Assembly: GCF_949987515.2 (NCBI RefSeq)
Contig: NC_082689.1
Coordinates: 7,431,501 to 7,495,500, forward strand
Direction of reading: 5' to 3'
Source: Delphinus delphis
Taxonomy: Eukaryota > Chordata > Mammalia > Artiodactyla > Delphinidae
Length of the DNA stretch: 64,000 nt
The translations under genes were made by a program, and so were the position numbers. The notes beneath the pieces are model-generated. The model did no database searches. It worked only from the letters and a program-made list of their open reading frames with translations, and was not told the origin of the DNA. Positions 27,181-40,000 of this stretch are shown here, one piece after another. Position 1 is the first letter of the stretch. Each line of letters opens with the position of its first letter.

Positions 27181-27689
27181 AGATGCTTTTATTTTAAAAA
27201 GGAGCGGGGTGCGGGGGAGAACCTCAGCAAAAAAATGGCAAGAGTATGATCGTACTGCAGCACTGCATCAACTAGCAAGTGGGAAAACTACCATCAGGAG
27301 TAGCTGATTATCTGGGAGTGGCCCAAAGTTCTATAAAGTAATAGATAACAAGGGTAAAAGGGACCATGGTACTGCAATGCAGTAGTTTAGCACAAAGGAA
27401 AATTCAACAGAAGCATTAAAATATATCCCCCAAATTGCTAAGCTTCATTGACAAAAAAGGGGAGGGGAGAATGGTCTACAAATTATACATTAAAAAGTGT
27501 GAAGGCCAAGCATAGTAAATACTTGCACATTATTCAAAAATCGCAGAAAAAAACAGTATGTACATAGTTAATATATAAAATGTGCTTACATGTAGAAAGC
27601 AATACCAAAAAAAAAAAAAAGGAGTATGCATTAGTAAAGTGAGACTCTAGGGTTTTGTTTTTTATTTCAATGTTTCTGTCTTCTCTTTC

Positions 27690-28740
27690 CACTTATTTTT
27701 TAATGTTTTACTATGGACAATTTTGAACATACATAAAAGTACCAAGAAGAATATAGCAAACTGCCATGTACCCGTCGCCCAGTCCCCAATCCATACTGCT
27801 CCTTCTGCAGCACCATCTAACCATCCTTTAATACTATTTTGAAGGAAATCTTTGGCTTTCAAGATTTTTGAGGCAAATTATTTTCAAGTTTTGAGAAAAT
27901 ATTTTGAAGAAAAGTTATCTCATCTGTAAATATTTCAGAATGTTCTCTCTAAAAGATAAGGATTTTTCTTTTAAGTCTCGATTTTGCTGATTTTATCCCT
28001 GTGATATGGTTTAACATGTTTCTCTGTTCTCTGCATTTCATGTAAATTGGTGACTGGATGCAGAGTCCTGATCAGACCTGGCAAGACTACTTCCACGTGG
28101 TGGTGTGTTATTCCATCAGGAGACACATACTGCCTGGTTGGTTCTGCGAGGCTAAGCAGTCCCTGACGACCAAAGCTTAGATCCTTATGTTCACTAAGAT
28201 TGCAAAGTGACTTTATCATTTCTTCTTTATTTGCTAGCTTGAACAGTTCTACAAAGAGAAACTTCCCTCTTACACTATTTGGTATTACCTAAGAGGATAT
28301 ATAGCTCATATAAGAAAGGAAGGAAAAAGCCTTCATTCTTCCTTTTCACTTATTAATTTTCAAAATAATGACTTGGTTCACTAACATCCTCCAGTAGTAA
28401 CAAATTATTTTTTATTAATGTATTTCAGTTCACTGCAATTATTCTTAGCAATACTCAAACTATCTCATATTTGCCCAGTGGGAGAGGCTTCAGGTTGGCT
28501 CCCAAGTCCTTCTGACCCAACCCTAGTAGTCTTTAACAGCTTCTTTTCTATCTGGTATGTCAAATGTTCCAAAATCAGCTTATTTCTTGCCTCAGACTTA
28601 GAATCACCATTTCACCAGAGAGTCTGCTCCTCTTTAGGAATATATATATTAAGACACAATCTGGGTGCTAGCAGTGTTCACTGCTACTGGGTTGGTCTTT
28701 CAATTTTCTTTCCAATTATTCTTGGACTCAGAGGTCACTG
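27690..28740. repeat. Old L1-family fragment (non-ORF region)
   Basis: ATGGACAATTTTGAACATAC, GCCATGTACCCGTCGCCCAG, and later ATTTCATGTAAATTGGTGAC and CAATCTGGGTGCTAGCAGTG resemble a known L1M-type untranslated region. Orientation and exact limits not determined. Confidence 0.5.
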
Positions 28741-28924
28741 AGTCTAACTCCTACAAGACAGGTTAAACAAACCAGTAAGAAAACAACATGCCCATGAAGG
28801 AATGATCCAACCACTGCTGAAGGACCTTCCGGTACAGTGGTTTGCGTCAAATTCATGTACATTTGAGCTCTTTCCTGAGAAAGTGGAATTAATATCCACT
28901 AAGAACTGAAGCTGGGAACGTTAC

Positions 28925-29050
28925 ACATACATTACCCCATTTAAGTTCCACAACAACCCCAATAGAACAGATGAGAAAAATGAAGCCAAGGAGTTAAGCA
29001 ACTTGCCCACAATCACCACCAGCAGAACAGAGTCCAAAACTAGGTTTTTA
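28925..29050 (-). repeat. MIR fragment, antisense
   Basis: AACAGATGAGAAAAATGAAG, then GTTAAGCAACTTGCCCACAA and CAGAACAGAGTCCAAAACTA match the antisense MIR core. Confidence 0.7.
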
Positions 29051-30839
29051 TGACTAAAAAGACCAAAATCTTTCCAAATTTTTATTTAAAATAGCCACGG
29101 TTTATTCTGCCAAAAATTAATTTTTAAATATATATACATATATATAATTAATATATAATTTTAAAATATCTTTCTTATACTGAGTCAATAAATATGCTCC
29201 CCAAGAGTTTCTACCACTAGAGGGCACATCTAAGCGCTCTTCCAAGTGAAAATCATCCCAGTATTTGCAGTTATTTCATCTCACCAGAGACTTTCCCTCT
29301 CACTCCCCAACATCCCTAATTTCATCTGCTCCTCACAAGGTTTCAAATCCACCCACAAATCCCACCGGCTTTCCATGCCTGTGAACTGAACACTTCTTAT
29401 AGGCACCAGACCTAAAAAGTAACACGACCAGAATGCATACTCAAGAGATTCCTCTAGCTACTGTGAAGAGAACAGACCAAGGCAGGCTGAGAGTAATTCA
29501 AACTTGGAGAAGATGGTAGCCTGAATCAGGATAATGGCTGTGCTATACTAAATAATTAACAAACCCTATCCCAAGTCTTCCTTCACCTACAGATATCTGG
29601 AAAAGCTAAAACATATGTGGATAATGTCTCTCCCTAAAAATCCACCAGTGACCTTTAACTCTCCTAGGATCTTGCGCCATACAACCCTCTCTTAGAAATT
29701 CAACCCTTCTCTATTGGCTTTCCCCTCATCTCTAAATATATCTAATAGTGATGTGTCTAAAACTCCTCTAATGTAGCATCCCCCTCTACCTATGCAGCAC
29801 TGGTCATCTTTCACTCTTCATTTCAGAGACATCTCCACATTCTCACTTCCCAATCACTTCAAAACCCAGCACAACCTGGCTTCTCCCCTACCACTCTACT
29901 GCTCTAGAAAGTTCAGTAACCTCAACACCAGGCCCAAGTGAAATTTCTCTACCCTTACCATCTTCATCTTCCTATAGCCATATGGAGATCTGTTTAACAC
30001 AGGAGGCCCAGTGCTACTCCTACTAGTACTAGTAGTAACTGATAGGTAGCAGCAGCAGGGCTGTCTAAAAGCCCCCCGGTACTCCACAGTCCTCACCTGT
30101 TAACTGTTGTCCAAAATCCAAACTTCAGCTTAAAAAAGTAATTTAGAATTTCAATGTAGATGTGTGAAGACACACGAATCAAAAAGCACTTCTGTGTAAG
30201 TTCACAATTCTCAATTCCAGCTCTGACTCTTCACTAGAGAGTAGGGTTTTCTTATTCAACCACTCACAGCCCTTAAAGTTTATCATATCCAAAACCCTAC
30301 TTATCAGTTTATTCATCCCAACCTCCTTCATCACCTGTATTCCCAAAGGCAAGTAAGGATACCACCATCTACTCAGCCACTGGATTAAGAGTCTGGAAAT
30401 CATCCTTTACTCCTCACCTTCTATCCATTTCCCATAACCAATTACAACATCCCACCAGTTTTAAATCCTGTATCTCTCAAACCATCCCCTGATCAAGTAA
30501 CCTATTATTGTTCACACTTTTATTTCTTACCTCGACTGCTGCAGCGGCATCCTAAACTTAATTAGTCATAGTCCATCCTCCACACTACTACCAGTTATTT
30601 ATTTCAAATGCAAATCTGAATAAAACACTCCCTGCTCAACAATTCTTCACTGGTACACAATGATCAAATAAAATCCAAAGCTTCTTAACATAAAAGGGCT
30701 ACCTGTAAGCTCTTCTCTCCCACACTTCACATTACAGTAAAGGCAAATGTCTTGGAATTCCCCTCTTAAACCTACACTTTCCTGTCCCCTTGTCTTTACA
30801 CATGCCTTTTCTATCTGGAATATTTTTTCTAATCTAGTA

Positions 30840-31420
30840 TTTTTTCACCTGGGGTGTGGAGGGGACTGCCTGGAAGCAGACAGATTAAGTGGAAAGGAGG
30901 AAAGGAAAAGAACAGAGACAATGAGAAGGATGGGGGTTGGAAAGAGAGTGGTAGGAGGGAAAGGACAGAAATCTACACACAAGTATCTGCCCAATGTTCA
31001 TGGAACTAATTGTCTAGTGGGAAAAAAAGCTAATAAACAGTCATACAAATAGAGAGCTAGTGAAGGATTCTGGAGAAAACTTGATCCAATTTACATTTTA
31101 AGATTACTCTGGCTGCAGTGGGGAGAGCAATTAGAAGAAAGAATGGAAGCCGGGAAACATCAGAAGGCCACTCCTTATAGTTTATGTCAGAGATGATGCT
31201 GGCTTACACTAGGGTAGAGGCAATGAAGATGGAAAGAAATGAATGGATTCAAGAGATATTTTAGAGGTAGAACTGACCCAACATTGTGGTGGAATAGACA
31301 TAGGGATACAGAAGTAAAAGAAAATATCCAGGATAACTCCAAGACTTCTGGCTTGAGGAAAGGGGCACACTGTGGTATTAAGATGAAATAAAAGAAGAAA
31401 TTTAAAAGAGCAAAATTCAT
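30840..31420. repeat. Ancient interspersed repeat, LINE-like
   Basis: AGATTACTCTGGCTGCAGTG, ATGATGCTGGCTTACACTAG and CCAGGATAACTCCAAGACTT match a common old mammalian repeat that I recognise but cannot name with certainty. Similar phrases recur around 40740-40900 and 41200-41290. Confidence 0.45.
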
Positions 31421-32829
31421 AAGCTCAGTTTTGGAAAACTATGAAGGATGAGATGCCTACAGGCATCAAATGAGCAGCTGAATATCCTGTACTGGCATTA
31501 TACTCCCTTTACAGCACTGACATTACTGTGAAATTATTTAGTGTCAGCTTCCCCACTAAATAATTCAAAAGTAGGTACCATGTCCTTTATCCTTGTTGCC
31601 TCAGCACCTAACCCAAGACATAAAACATATGAGGCACTTGATAAAATGTTTTCTAAACAACTTTTAATATTCTCTTCTAAAATACACCCTAGGATAACAT
31701 CTAATTTACCATTCCTTCAGACGGCAGTTATCTTTTACTCTTTTTGCAAACTGGGACTATTAATGCATTCCATCCCCTAGAACATCTCTCATTTTCTCCA
31801 CAATTCCACAAAGATCATGAATAGTAACCTAGCAATATCAGCTTTGAATTCTCTTGCCCCCATATCCCCCACTCTAAGACTTGAATCATTCAATATTTAT
31901 TTACTAAGTACCTACACTAGCTAAACAATGGGTTTACCAAAATTGAGAAATACAGTGCCTTTCTTAATGGAATTAGTTCTTTTCTGAGTAAGGTAAACGC
32001 ATATAAAGAGACACAGTACAAGGTCATAACTACTTTAACATAGGTCTAAACAAAGTGCTTTGGGAAAAACAAAAGTGCCTCATTCATTTTTGCAAGGAAA
32101 GACCTGGGGATACTTCCTTAAGGCCATGGAGATGAGACAGAAATACACCAAATGAGGTTCCTTGGCTCCTTCCCCATAAAGCCAGGAAACTGTCTGCAAT
32201 TATTCATTCCGCTATAATAAATTCCTTTATTATCCAGACTTATCTAAGTAGATTTTGAATGCTCAAAATAAAAATAATAAATAAGTAAAAATCCCAAAAT
32301 AAAGCAAGTTACAATGAATTTGTCTTGCTTTTTAAAAATGTCTTGAAGTATACAATTATTTGCAAACAAGAAAGAATATGAGGATACAAACCAAAATATT
32401 AACAATGGTCCTTTGGGTGGCATGATTAAGGGTAATTTAGATCTTTTCTTTCTCCTTTTGTACTACTGCTTCCTCCAGGGTTTTATGGAATGAGCGTGAA
32501 TTATTTTACTACTGGGACTAACAACAAAAAAATTCTTTAAAATCCTAAATCTACTAGATTTAGAACTAAAAAAATTTTTTCTTCAAGGTGGTACTCTGTT
32601 CTGTCAAGGGTGAAGTAAACAGACAGGGAATGGGAATTAAATTCATACAATCCTTCTTGTGGTCAGTCTGTCCATATATCATCCAAAGCCTTAACAATTA
32701 AACTTTTGATTTAATAATTCCATTTCTAAGATATTACTCCAAAGGAAGTAATCAGCAACACAAAAAGAACTGTTCAAGGATGTGTATACATACTGACAAT
32801 AGCAAAATATTAAAAACAACTTTCCTTTC

Positions 32830-33150
32830 CAACAATTCACTCATTCATTTAACAAATATTTATTGAGTACCTACTATGTGCCAGGCACTGGAGATACAGC
32901 AATGAACAAACAGTACAAAATCGAGACCAAAGTACTTGCCCTCGAAGGAGCGCACAGTCTAGTGGGGGCTGGAGGATGGAATATAAATAATAAAGAAAAT
33001 AAGTAAAATATTTGGCATGTTATATTTTGATATAGACCATGAAGAAAAAAATTAAACAGGAAAAGGGAGGTAGGGAGTAAGGGGAGTTGTTATACAGGTG
33101 GTCAGAAAACATCTAAGGTGGTAATATTTGAGTAAAGTTTTAAAGTGACT
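32830..33150 (-). repeat. Ancient L2/LINE-like repeat
   Basis: TCACTCATTCATTTAACAAA, TATTTATTGAGTACCTACTA and GTGCCAGGCACTGGAGATAC match the antisense of L2-type 3' ends, continuing into CACAGTCTAGTGGGGGCTGG. Confidence 0.6.
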
Positions 33151-33997
33151 CGTTTTATACCTAAAAAATGATTTACTCCTCCATTAAATCTATCTCACTC
33201 TTTTAAAAACTGCTTTGGTAATTATGTAATACATTTCTTTATCCTAACTATAAAGATACGCTAAGACCTAATGATTCTTCCAGACCTACCTTAAAAAGTC
33301 CATGCTTATGGTCATTCATGGTCTGTCCCTAGCACAATTTTCAATGCTCTCCCATCTTCACTACTGTCAAATAAATCTCTTCCTTTTATACATCACTTAC
33401 TGAACATTATGTTTTACACCATTATAAAAATGATGACCTTAGTAGAAAGAATATAGTATCACTAAATGTTTCTGTATGGTTCAGTTACACACAGATTCAG
33501 TGTAATCACTCTAAACTTTGATTCTCAAGTTATTCTGGACACAGCTCCTTACCTCAAGTTTCACAATGAATGTAATGTTACATGCAGAAAAAACACAGCG
33601 GCAGTCTCCATTCATACTTCTAGATCAGGGTTACCTGAGTTACTTCAAGGTCTCATATATTCCCTTTGCCAGAAGAAATTTTGAAAGATGGTGCAAAGAA
33701 GGCAGTGTGCCTACTTAGACCTTTGCTCCTCAGTTTATCAGCATTTCAGATGACTAAGGGAAGCCTCCTAAATTCTAATGCCTGCAGGGTAACAGAGGTA
33801 ACAGTTAGGTAAAGCTACTGCTTAAGCATGGGACTGGTAACTTTCCTCTGCTAAAGCTACGTCAATTCAAATTTTGTGTAAAACACTGGGCTGATCAAAC
33901 AAAACTTCAGAGTACCGATGAAAAGGATGTGTAAGACGCTACTGATAGACTGGGTCAATGACTCACTGAAATGACTTTGGGAACCCATGGTTTAGGA

Positions 33998-34190
33998 CAG
34001 GGGCCAGCAAACTTTTTTTTGTAAATGGCCAGAGAGCAAATATTTAAGCTTTTTGAGCCAGATGGCCTCTGTTGTAACTACTCAACCTTGCCACCAGTGT
34101 GAAAACAGCCAGATACTATGGAAACAAATGAGCGTGGCTGTGTTTCAACAAAACTTTACAGTCCCGTGGTCGTAGTTTGTCAACCCATTC
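33998..34190. mobile_element. MER5A-like hAT non-autonomous element
   Basis: CAGGGGCCAGCAAACTTTTT at one end and CGTAGTTTGTCAACCC at the other form the diverged terminal inverted repeat. Inside, AAATGGCCAGAGAGCAAATA and GCGTGGCTGTGTTTCAACAA match MER5A. Confidence 0.85.
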
Positions 34191-34539
34191 AGCATGAAGT
34201 TAAATGTGTAATGATTCTAAAACATCACCAGGAGTGCATTTTTTTCCTTTTGTTTTAGCTAAATTCCTGGTACTGTCTCTCATTGTTATTTCTTAATAGA
34301 GGGATACTGGAAGAAAAAAAAAAACTACCTTAAATTAGCTGACAATTTTAATCATGTTTTTACAAAGAAAGAGACAAGAGAGTGTGTAAATAGAAAAGAG
34401 CAGCAGTTACAAATTCTAGATGAAGGCAGAGAAGCTACACACAAAATGCTTTACAAAGTGGGCTATACGAATTTAAAGCCACCTGGTAAGATGTGAATGA
34501 AGTTTTAGCTATAAGAATGTTCATCAACAATATTTTTAT

Positions 34540-34900
34540 AATAATGAAGAACTGAGAGCAGCCTGTATGTGCTGCATCTAGAAGACTAGTTGAATAAATG
34601 ATGCAACCATTTAAAGTAACAGGAAATATTTATTGATAAAAAAAGATATTGCTGATGTGGTTCTTTTTTAAATGCAGGTTACAGAACGGAATGTACGGTA
34701 TGATCCCATTTTTGTGAAAATAAATGTACATTTACACAAATAAGCATACACAAAACTACCTAGAAAGATACACCAACCTATTTACAGTGGTTACCATGGA
34801 CAGTGAAATTATGGTGATTATATCTTCTTCTGGATTACTTGTAATTTCTAATTTTTCTATAAGTATATACTGATTTGGTAATAAGAACTAAAAAAGGTGC
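34540..34900 (+). repeat. Old L1 3' fragment
   Basis: ATGAAGAACTGAGAGCAGCC, TACGGTATGATCCCATTTTT and ACAGTGGTTACCATGGACAG follow sense L1M 3' order. Confidence 0.5.
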
Positions 34901-35888
34901 AGAATTACTTAGGGCAACATTTCCAAAATAAACTCCCAAAGTACATAAGTTGCATCAGTTCTTAGAATTTCAAATAGTGATTTCTCCTCAGTCTCCAAAT
35001 GCTAGCTATAAGGGCCAAGAAAACTTAGGAAATACACATAAAAAGAAATGCATATAATAAGGTAAGTTAATAAGAGTCCTCAAATAGGGAGTCACTACAG
35101 GAAGTCTGGATCATTTATCAAACCACCACCACCTAAACAATCAAGAATATTTAAGAGACTATTCCAATTTATCTATTTTATATACTGCCTCTGGTTCAAC
35201 GTTTGAATGGAAAAAGCAACTATCATTATTCACGCCACTGATGAGAGGATCTTCAATCACCAACTTTGGGGGGAAAGGAAGAAGGGGGGAAAAAGTCACA
35301 CTACAAGGTGATGGATCTCAAAATTCCATGAGAATTCCATATTCGGGGTCCAAACATATCTGTAAGAGACTCAAAGGTCAATTAATTATTATGGAAATGC
35401 TAACCCGATCCTAAATGGGATGTTAATAGCCAGTGTAATTCTGGATCACCTGCCTAGCCCATCAATAAAATAAAACTCAAATAATAATTTAATAAAAACT
35501 ATTTTTTCAAATGAGTCTATGAATAGCCCTCACAAACAAACACTGTAGCAGAAAGCATACACACATAAAAATGTTACAATTATATAAAGTTATATATGCA
35601 CCTAGATAAGGGCTCAAGCACAAATAATTTACTAGGGTGGTGGGACTCGGGGGAGTTTTAAATCCATTATCATTACACAATCAAAACAGGAAGATTTTTT
35701 AATAAAGTATAAATGCGGTCACTAAGCAAATATAACTTATTCCTAGACTAGCTATACTGTTTCCAAGCAGGCACATAAAGCAAAGTCTCAAAAACATGCA
35801 CATTTTATAAACCCCCCAACACGGGCACAAACACCTACTACTGTGCTAGTCATCCAATATCGAACAGGATGAGATTCTGAAAACTCAC

Positions 35889-35972
35889 CATTCGGGCCCG
35901 AAGTTCAGCGTCTGCGTTTCCGCTGCCATTCTTTTCCGTATGTTTACAATAGATTTTTATTTGAGGAGAAAC
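35889..35972 (-). CDS. GIGYF2: GIGYF2 first coding exon (residues 1-13 and part of 14)
   Basis: The 84-nt exon has acceptor TTTAACAG before 35972 and donor GTGAGT after 35889. The start codon is at 35929-35927, with A at -3 and G at +4, a strong initiation context. Forty-one coding bases give MAAETQTLNFGPE plus the first two bases of the Trp codon, completed by G at the start of the next exon. The 43-nt leader before the ATG has stop codons and no competing ATG. The encoded N terminus matches what I know of mammalian GIGYF2, so the start is well supported. Confidence 0.95.
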
Positions 35973-36489
35973 CTGTTAAAGAGAAAAATATCTCCATACA
36001 GTTGGTCAAGACTAAATGCAGAATTCCAGCCCACAAAGTATAGTTAGGGAGTGTGTTCTGCTTGTGGCTCCTCTCAACCAGTCACCAGAATGAGGTCTCT
36101 TAATCCCTATTTATAACAATATAGCAGGCAAAGTAAAAATGAATAAATCCACCTTTACATCCCAATTCACCATCTTTTTATGTTTACGTGGGGAAAGGAG
36201 GCATGGTACAAGATGATGCTGGTGAGATAGGTGGTAGAAGACCATGCAGGGCACTGGGGACCAAATTAAGGATTTCTTTTTTTAGCCTTCGAGCAATGGG
36301 GAGGGAATGAAGGGTAACAGATTTACATTTTAATTTGTGTTACTCCCTTGCAATGGCTCTCCCATCACCATGAGGTGTATCAAAGATTCTCCTTACCTAT
36401 CTCACAGCTTCCGCCACAACTCTCCTCTCCCCACTGTCTGCTTAGCCCTTTACACTCTAGTGATTCTTTAAAAGTTACGTTGGACCATC

Positions 36490-37018
36490 AAGTTAAAATA
36501 ATAAGCTAACCAATTTCATGAGTGATCCATCAAGAGCAATTTCAAGATATCAGATCTTTAAGTGAAGTAAGTCAGAAAGGGAAAGACAAATACTGTTTAT
36601 TACTTATAAGTGGAATCTTTAAAAAGCCAAACTCATAGAAACAGAGAGCAGAGTGGTGGTTACCAGGGGCGGGGGGTGGGGGAAATGGGGAGATATTGGT
36701 CAAAGGTACAAACTCCAGTTATAAGGTTAACAATTTCTGGGGAATCTAATGTACAGTGTGGTGATTATAGCTAATAATACTGTATTGTACACCTGAAAGT
36801 TGCTAATAATACTGTATTATATACCTGAAAGTTGCTAAGTTGCTAAAAAGAGTTTTTCACAAAAAATGAAATGGTAATTATGTGATAGGATGGAGGTGTT
36901 AGCTAATGCTATGGTGGTAATCATTTTGCAATATATAAATGTAGCAAATCAACACATCTGACACCTTAAACCAACACAATGTTATGTCAATTATATCTCA
37001 ATAAAGTTGAAAAAAAAT
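36490..37018 (+). mobile_element. L1 3' end with poly-A tail
   Basis: GAAGTAAGTCAGAAAGGGAA, AGAGTGGTGGTTACCAGGGG, GTGATTATAGCTAATAATAC and the end TATATCTCAATAAAGTTGAA plus A tail are a standard sense L1 3' untranslated region. A 32-bp unit is duplicated in tandem at 36771-36834. Confidence 0.85.
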
Positions 37019-40000
37019 GACATGAGAGTTTAGAAAACAGAAAATACTGTAAACATTGTAACATACTATTAATATGTCCAAGATGTATCACATCGCCCTG
37101 ATTGTTGCTGTTTAAAAGATCTAAAAACAATAAACTAGAAATTGGTCTAAAACACAGAAACGGCAAAGTAAAAATGTGCTAACGTCCAGAATCAGCTATT
37201 TATCTGCCCTCTTCCTGGAAAGTATTTCTGGCCCCGTGTCAACCATGTGGGTTCCAAGGAGATTCCCATGTTCTTACTTAATCCTGATTACCTTTTGCCT
37301 GGCCAGACAAGCGTGCACACCAGACCCAAGCTGAGATCAACCTAGTGCCCTCCCCACCTCATACTGATGATTCCAAAAAAACATAAGGCATATGGTTTTT
37401 CACACTTTAAACTCTCTGGAACTGGAATGCATCTTCATCAGTGCCATGCTACAACTGCTACCGGCCCACAAGGGAAGCTGGGTCACAGCCATCATTGTCC
37501 GCACAAGGGTGAAACATGGTCAGAGCCGCTCCTTATCGTCATCCTTGTACCCGATTTTAAGTGCTGCTTAAAACACTTTCAAAAAGATCATGCTATGATT
37601 CTAAATTGAAACGTACTGTGTAACAGAAAAGAAAGCAAATACAGCAATAGGATATTAGTGAAGTAACTCTTCATCACTGGAGGAATGATTGCAAGTGCTT
37701 TGCAGAACCTGAGAAAGGAAAAAAAACCACATGAAGATAAGCTTGTTGTGGTTTGCTAGTGAGATTTGACACTGCACAATCCATGTGGCCACATGCAGCA
37801 GCCCTGAAGTATTTAGAGGAAAAATTAAACAGTTCAGACTGCTTTTAAGAACTTCACAAGCACCAAATCACTGAATTTTAAATCAATGAGAGAATAATGG
37901 AGCACTCTCTTAAGAAATGCTTCATCGCCAACACCCTTAATGACATGACACTACACGGGTGGGGAGAGGGAAGAAGAAGGAGACTTCTACAGTCCTAAGT
38001 TTTTCACAATTTAGAAGAGTCAGACTTAATGTGTAGAAAGCTGAAGAATATCTTAATCAATTTATTTCACTTTTATTTTCCTTTTTATATATGCACAAAA
38101 TAAATACTATATAATAAAAATCTATTAACCTTATTTGCTAAATAAGTTTAAAAGAATTCTTTTTCAAAATGTAAAATAAAAAGTCTAAGTAATTAAAAAA
38201 CTGTGCCAGCGTTTACTTGGCAGTATGATTTCTTTCTTAGTAATATATAAAACGAAGAAGCTCACAACTGATGCATGTTAGATTCAATTAAATTATGGTA
38301 CATCCCAAATGAAATCACTTGTCAAAGTAGTGATAAGTCAGGTAAGGTGCCCACTGTAGATTAGGACAAGTATCCTGCTTAAAAATCAGCTGTGTAAACT
38401 TATTTAGCATAAATCAATTCAGTGTGCTTTAAAAAAGTACGTGGACCTACTTGGCTAACAAGCAGACCTGTAGAGACTACAACTATAAGATTTTATTGTA
38501 ACACGAAACATCCTGAAGGAGTGTTTTTAACCACCATTTTAAACTCCACATAGCCAAATGTTTTATATTCAAACCCCTATGGACTTTGGACTTTGACCAC
38601 TGGAAAACAGCTCTGAATTAATAAAGCAGGTCCAGATTTGAACCAGACTGCATTTATAAAGCAAGTGAATCTCAATTAAAAACTGAATTATTTGTGATAT
38701 TTGTGAAAATACTAAAATCATTCTTAGAGATTTAATATTCTTTTCCCCTTTTAATTACTACAAGGCTACACAGGTCATGGAAATACAAACTCCAGGGGCG
38801 CCATTACCACAAAGGATGCAAATGGAGCCCCTAGAGTTGTGTTGTGCAGGCAGTGGTCTTGAGTTACAGAAGCCCTGGATGCAGGCAGCACCTAAAGAAC
38901 ATCGAGCAAGGAAACCTTTATCACTCATTCCACCTATAAACCTTTAGGTAGAGACAAAATACCATACAGCAAAAACATTAAAAGCTCAGAAGTTTTTTTA
39001 ATGCCTTGAGCTGGGAGCCTAACCACCATTTACTACTTCCTATGGTAAGAGTTTTCTGGAGAACTTTTAAGAACCTAGAATAATAATCCAAGCAATTTAA
39101 TTATCAACTAAAGAGACCTACGTTACTCAGAATGGTGTTCTGCTCATTCTCCTTTATGAATTAAAGCAGGAAATCTAAAAGCTATGACTGAAGAAATCTA
39201 AACATTTGAAGTACTGTAACTTCTAATCCTGAATTCCCCACCCCAGATTGCTCCTTCCAAATCAATTTAAATGAGCCCAGTTCTAATGTATTTATTTATA
39301 TGTACTGGAGGGATTGTCTTACACGATGTCTTTGAATTATAAATTATTTGGAATGGAAAGTGGGACTTATTTCTCAATTGCCCTTTCTAAGGATGCAGTG
39401 AAGTATCAAAATTAGCATAGGCTTTGCCGTCACTTAAACCCCACCAAGCTAAATGTTGTCAATTCAAACCCCCCGCAGACTTGTGACCAATTAGAAAACA
39501 GGTCTGAATTTTTATAGCAAATCAGGATTTGAGCCAGACTCTGGAGGCTGTGCTCCCACCATGCTCTTCTGCCTCTTTAGACTGCATTTTCTTGAAACAA
39601 CTTCCTTCCTTTTCCTCCACGACCAGCAATATACTGATATATTTTTCCTATCTTCACTTCCTTCCTATTTAGTCACCATTCCCCAAAAGCTTCTCTCCTT
39701 TTCTAACTTCCCTCAGCGTACCCATTGTTTATTTAACTATAAATTCTGTGTAGATACTGTCTTGAGTCTTACTTACAATGGCGTTCTCTACCGACACTTC
39801 GGGTAGAACTCTGCCTGCTGAATCATGGGGGATCTAACATAGAACATGCAGTGGAGGTGCTGTCATAGCAAGAGCAACCAAAAATTCTTCCACAAATTTC
39901 TGAACTGCCCCCCATCCCTGCTGTGAATTACATATTTGACTTTTTTCTCCCATGACCTACGTGGCTTTCCAGCAGCCTGCTCCTCCCAGATATCCATCTA

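Larger units (their letters stand above)
26426..35888. other. Large GIGYF2 intron 3' of the start-codon exon
   Basis: AT-rich, with old L1, L2-like, MIR and MER5A pieces but no whale tRNA SINE. No exon was recognised; the many small open frames read different frames and have no family resemblance. An AT-dinucleotide tract is at about 29128-29162. Confidence 0.6.
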
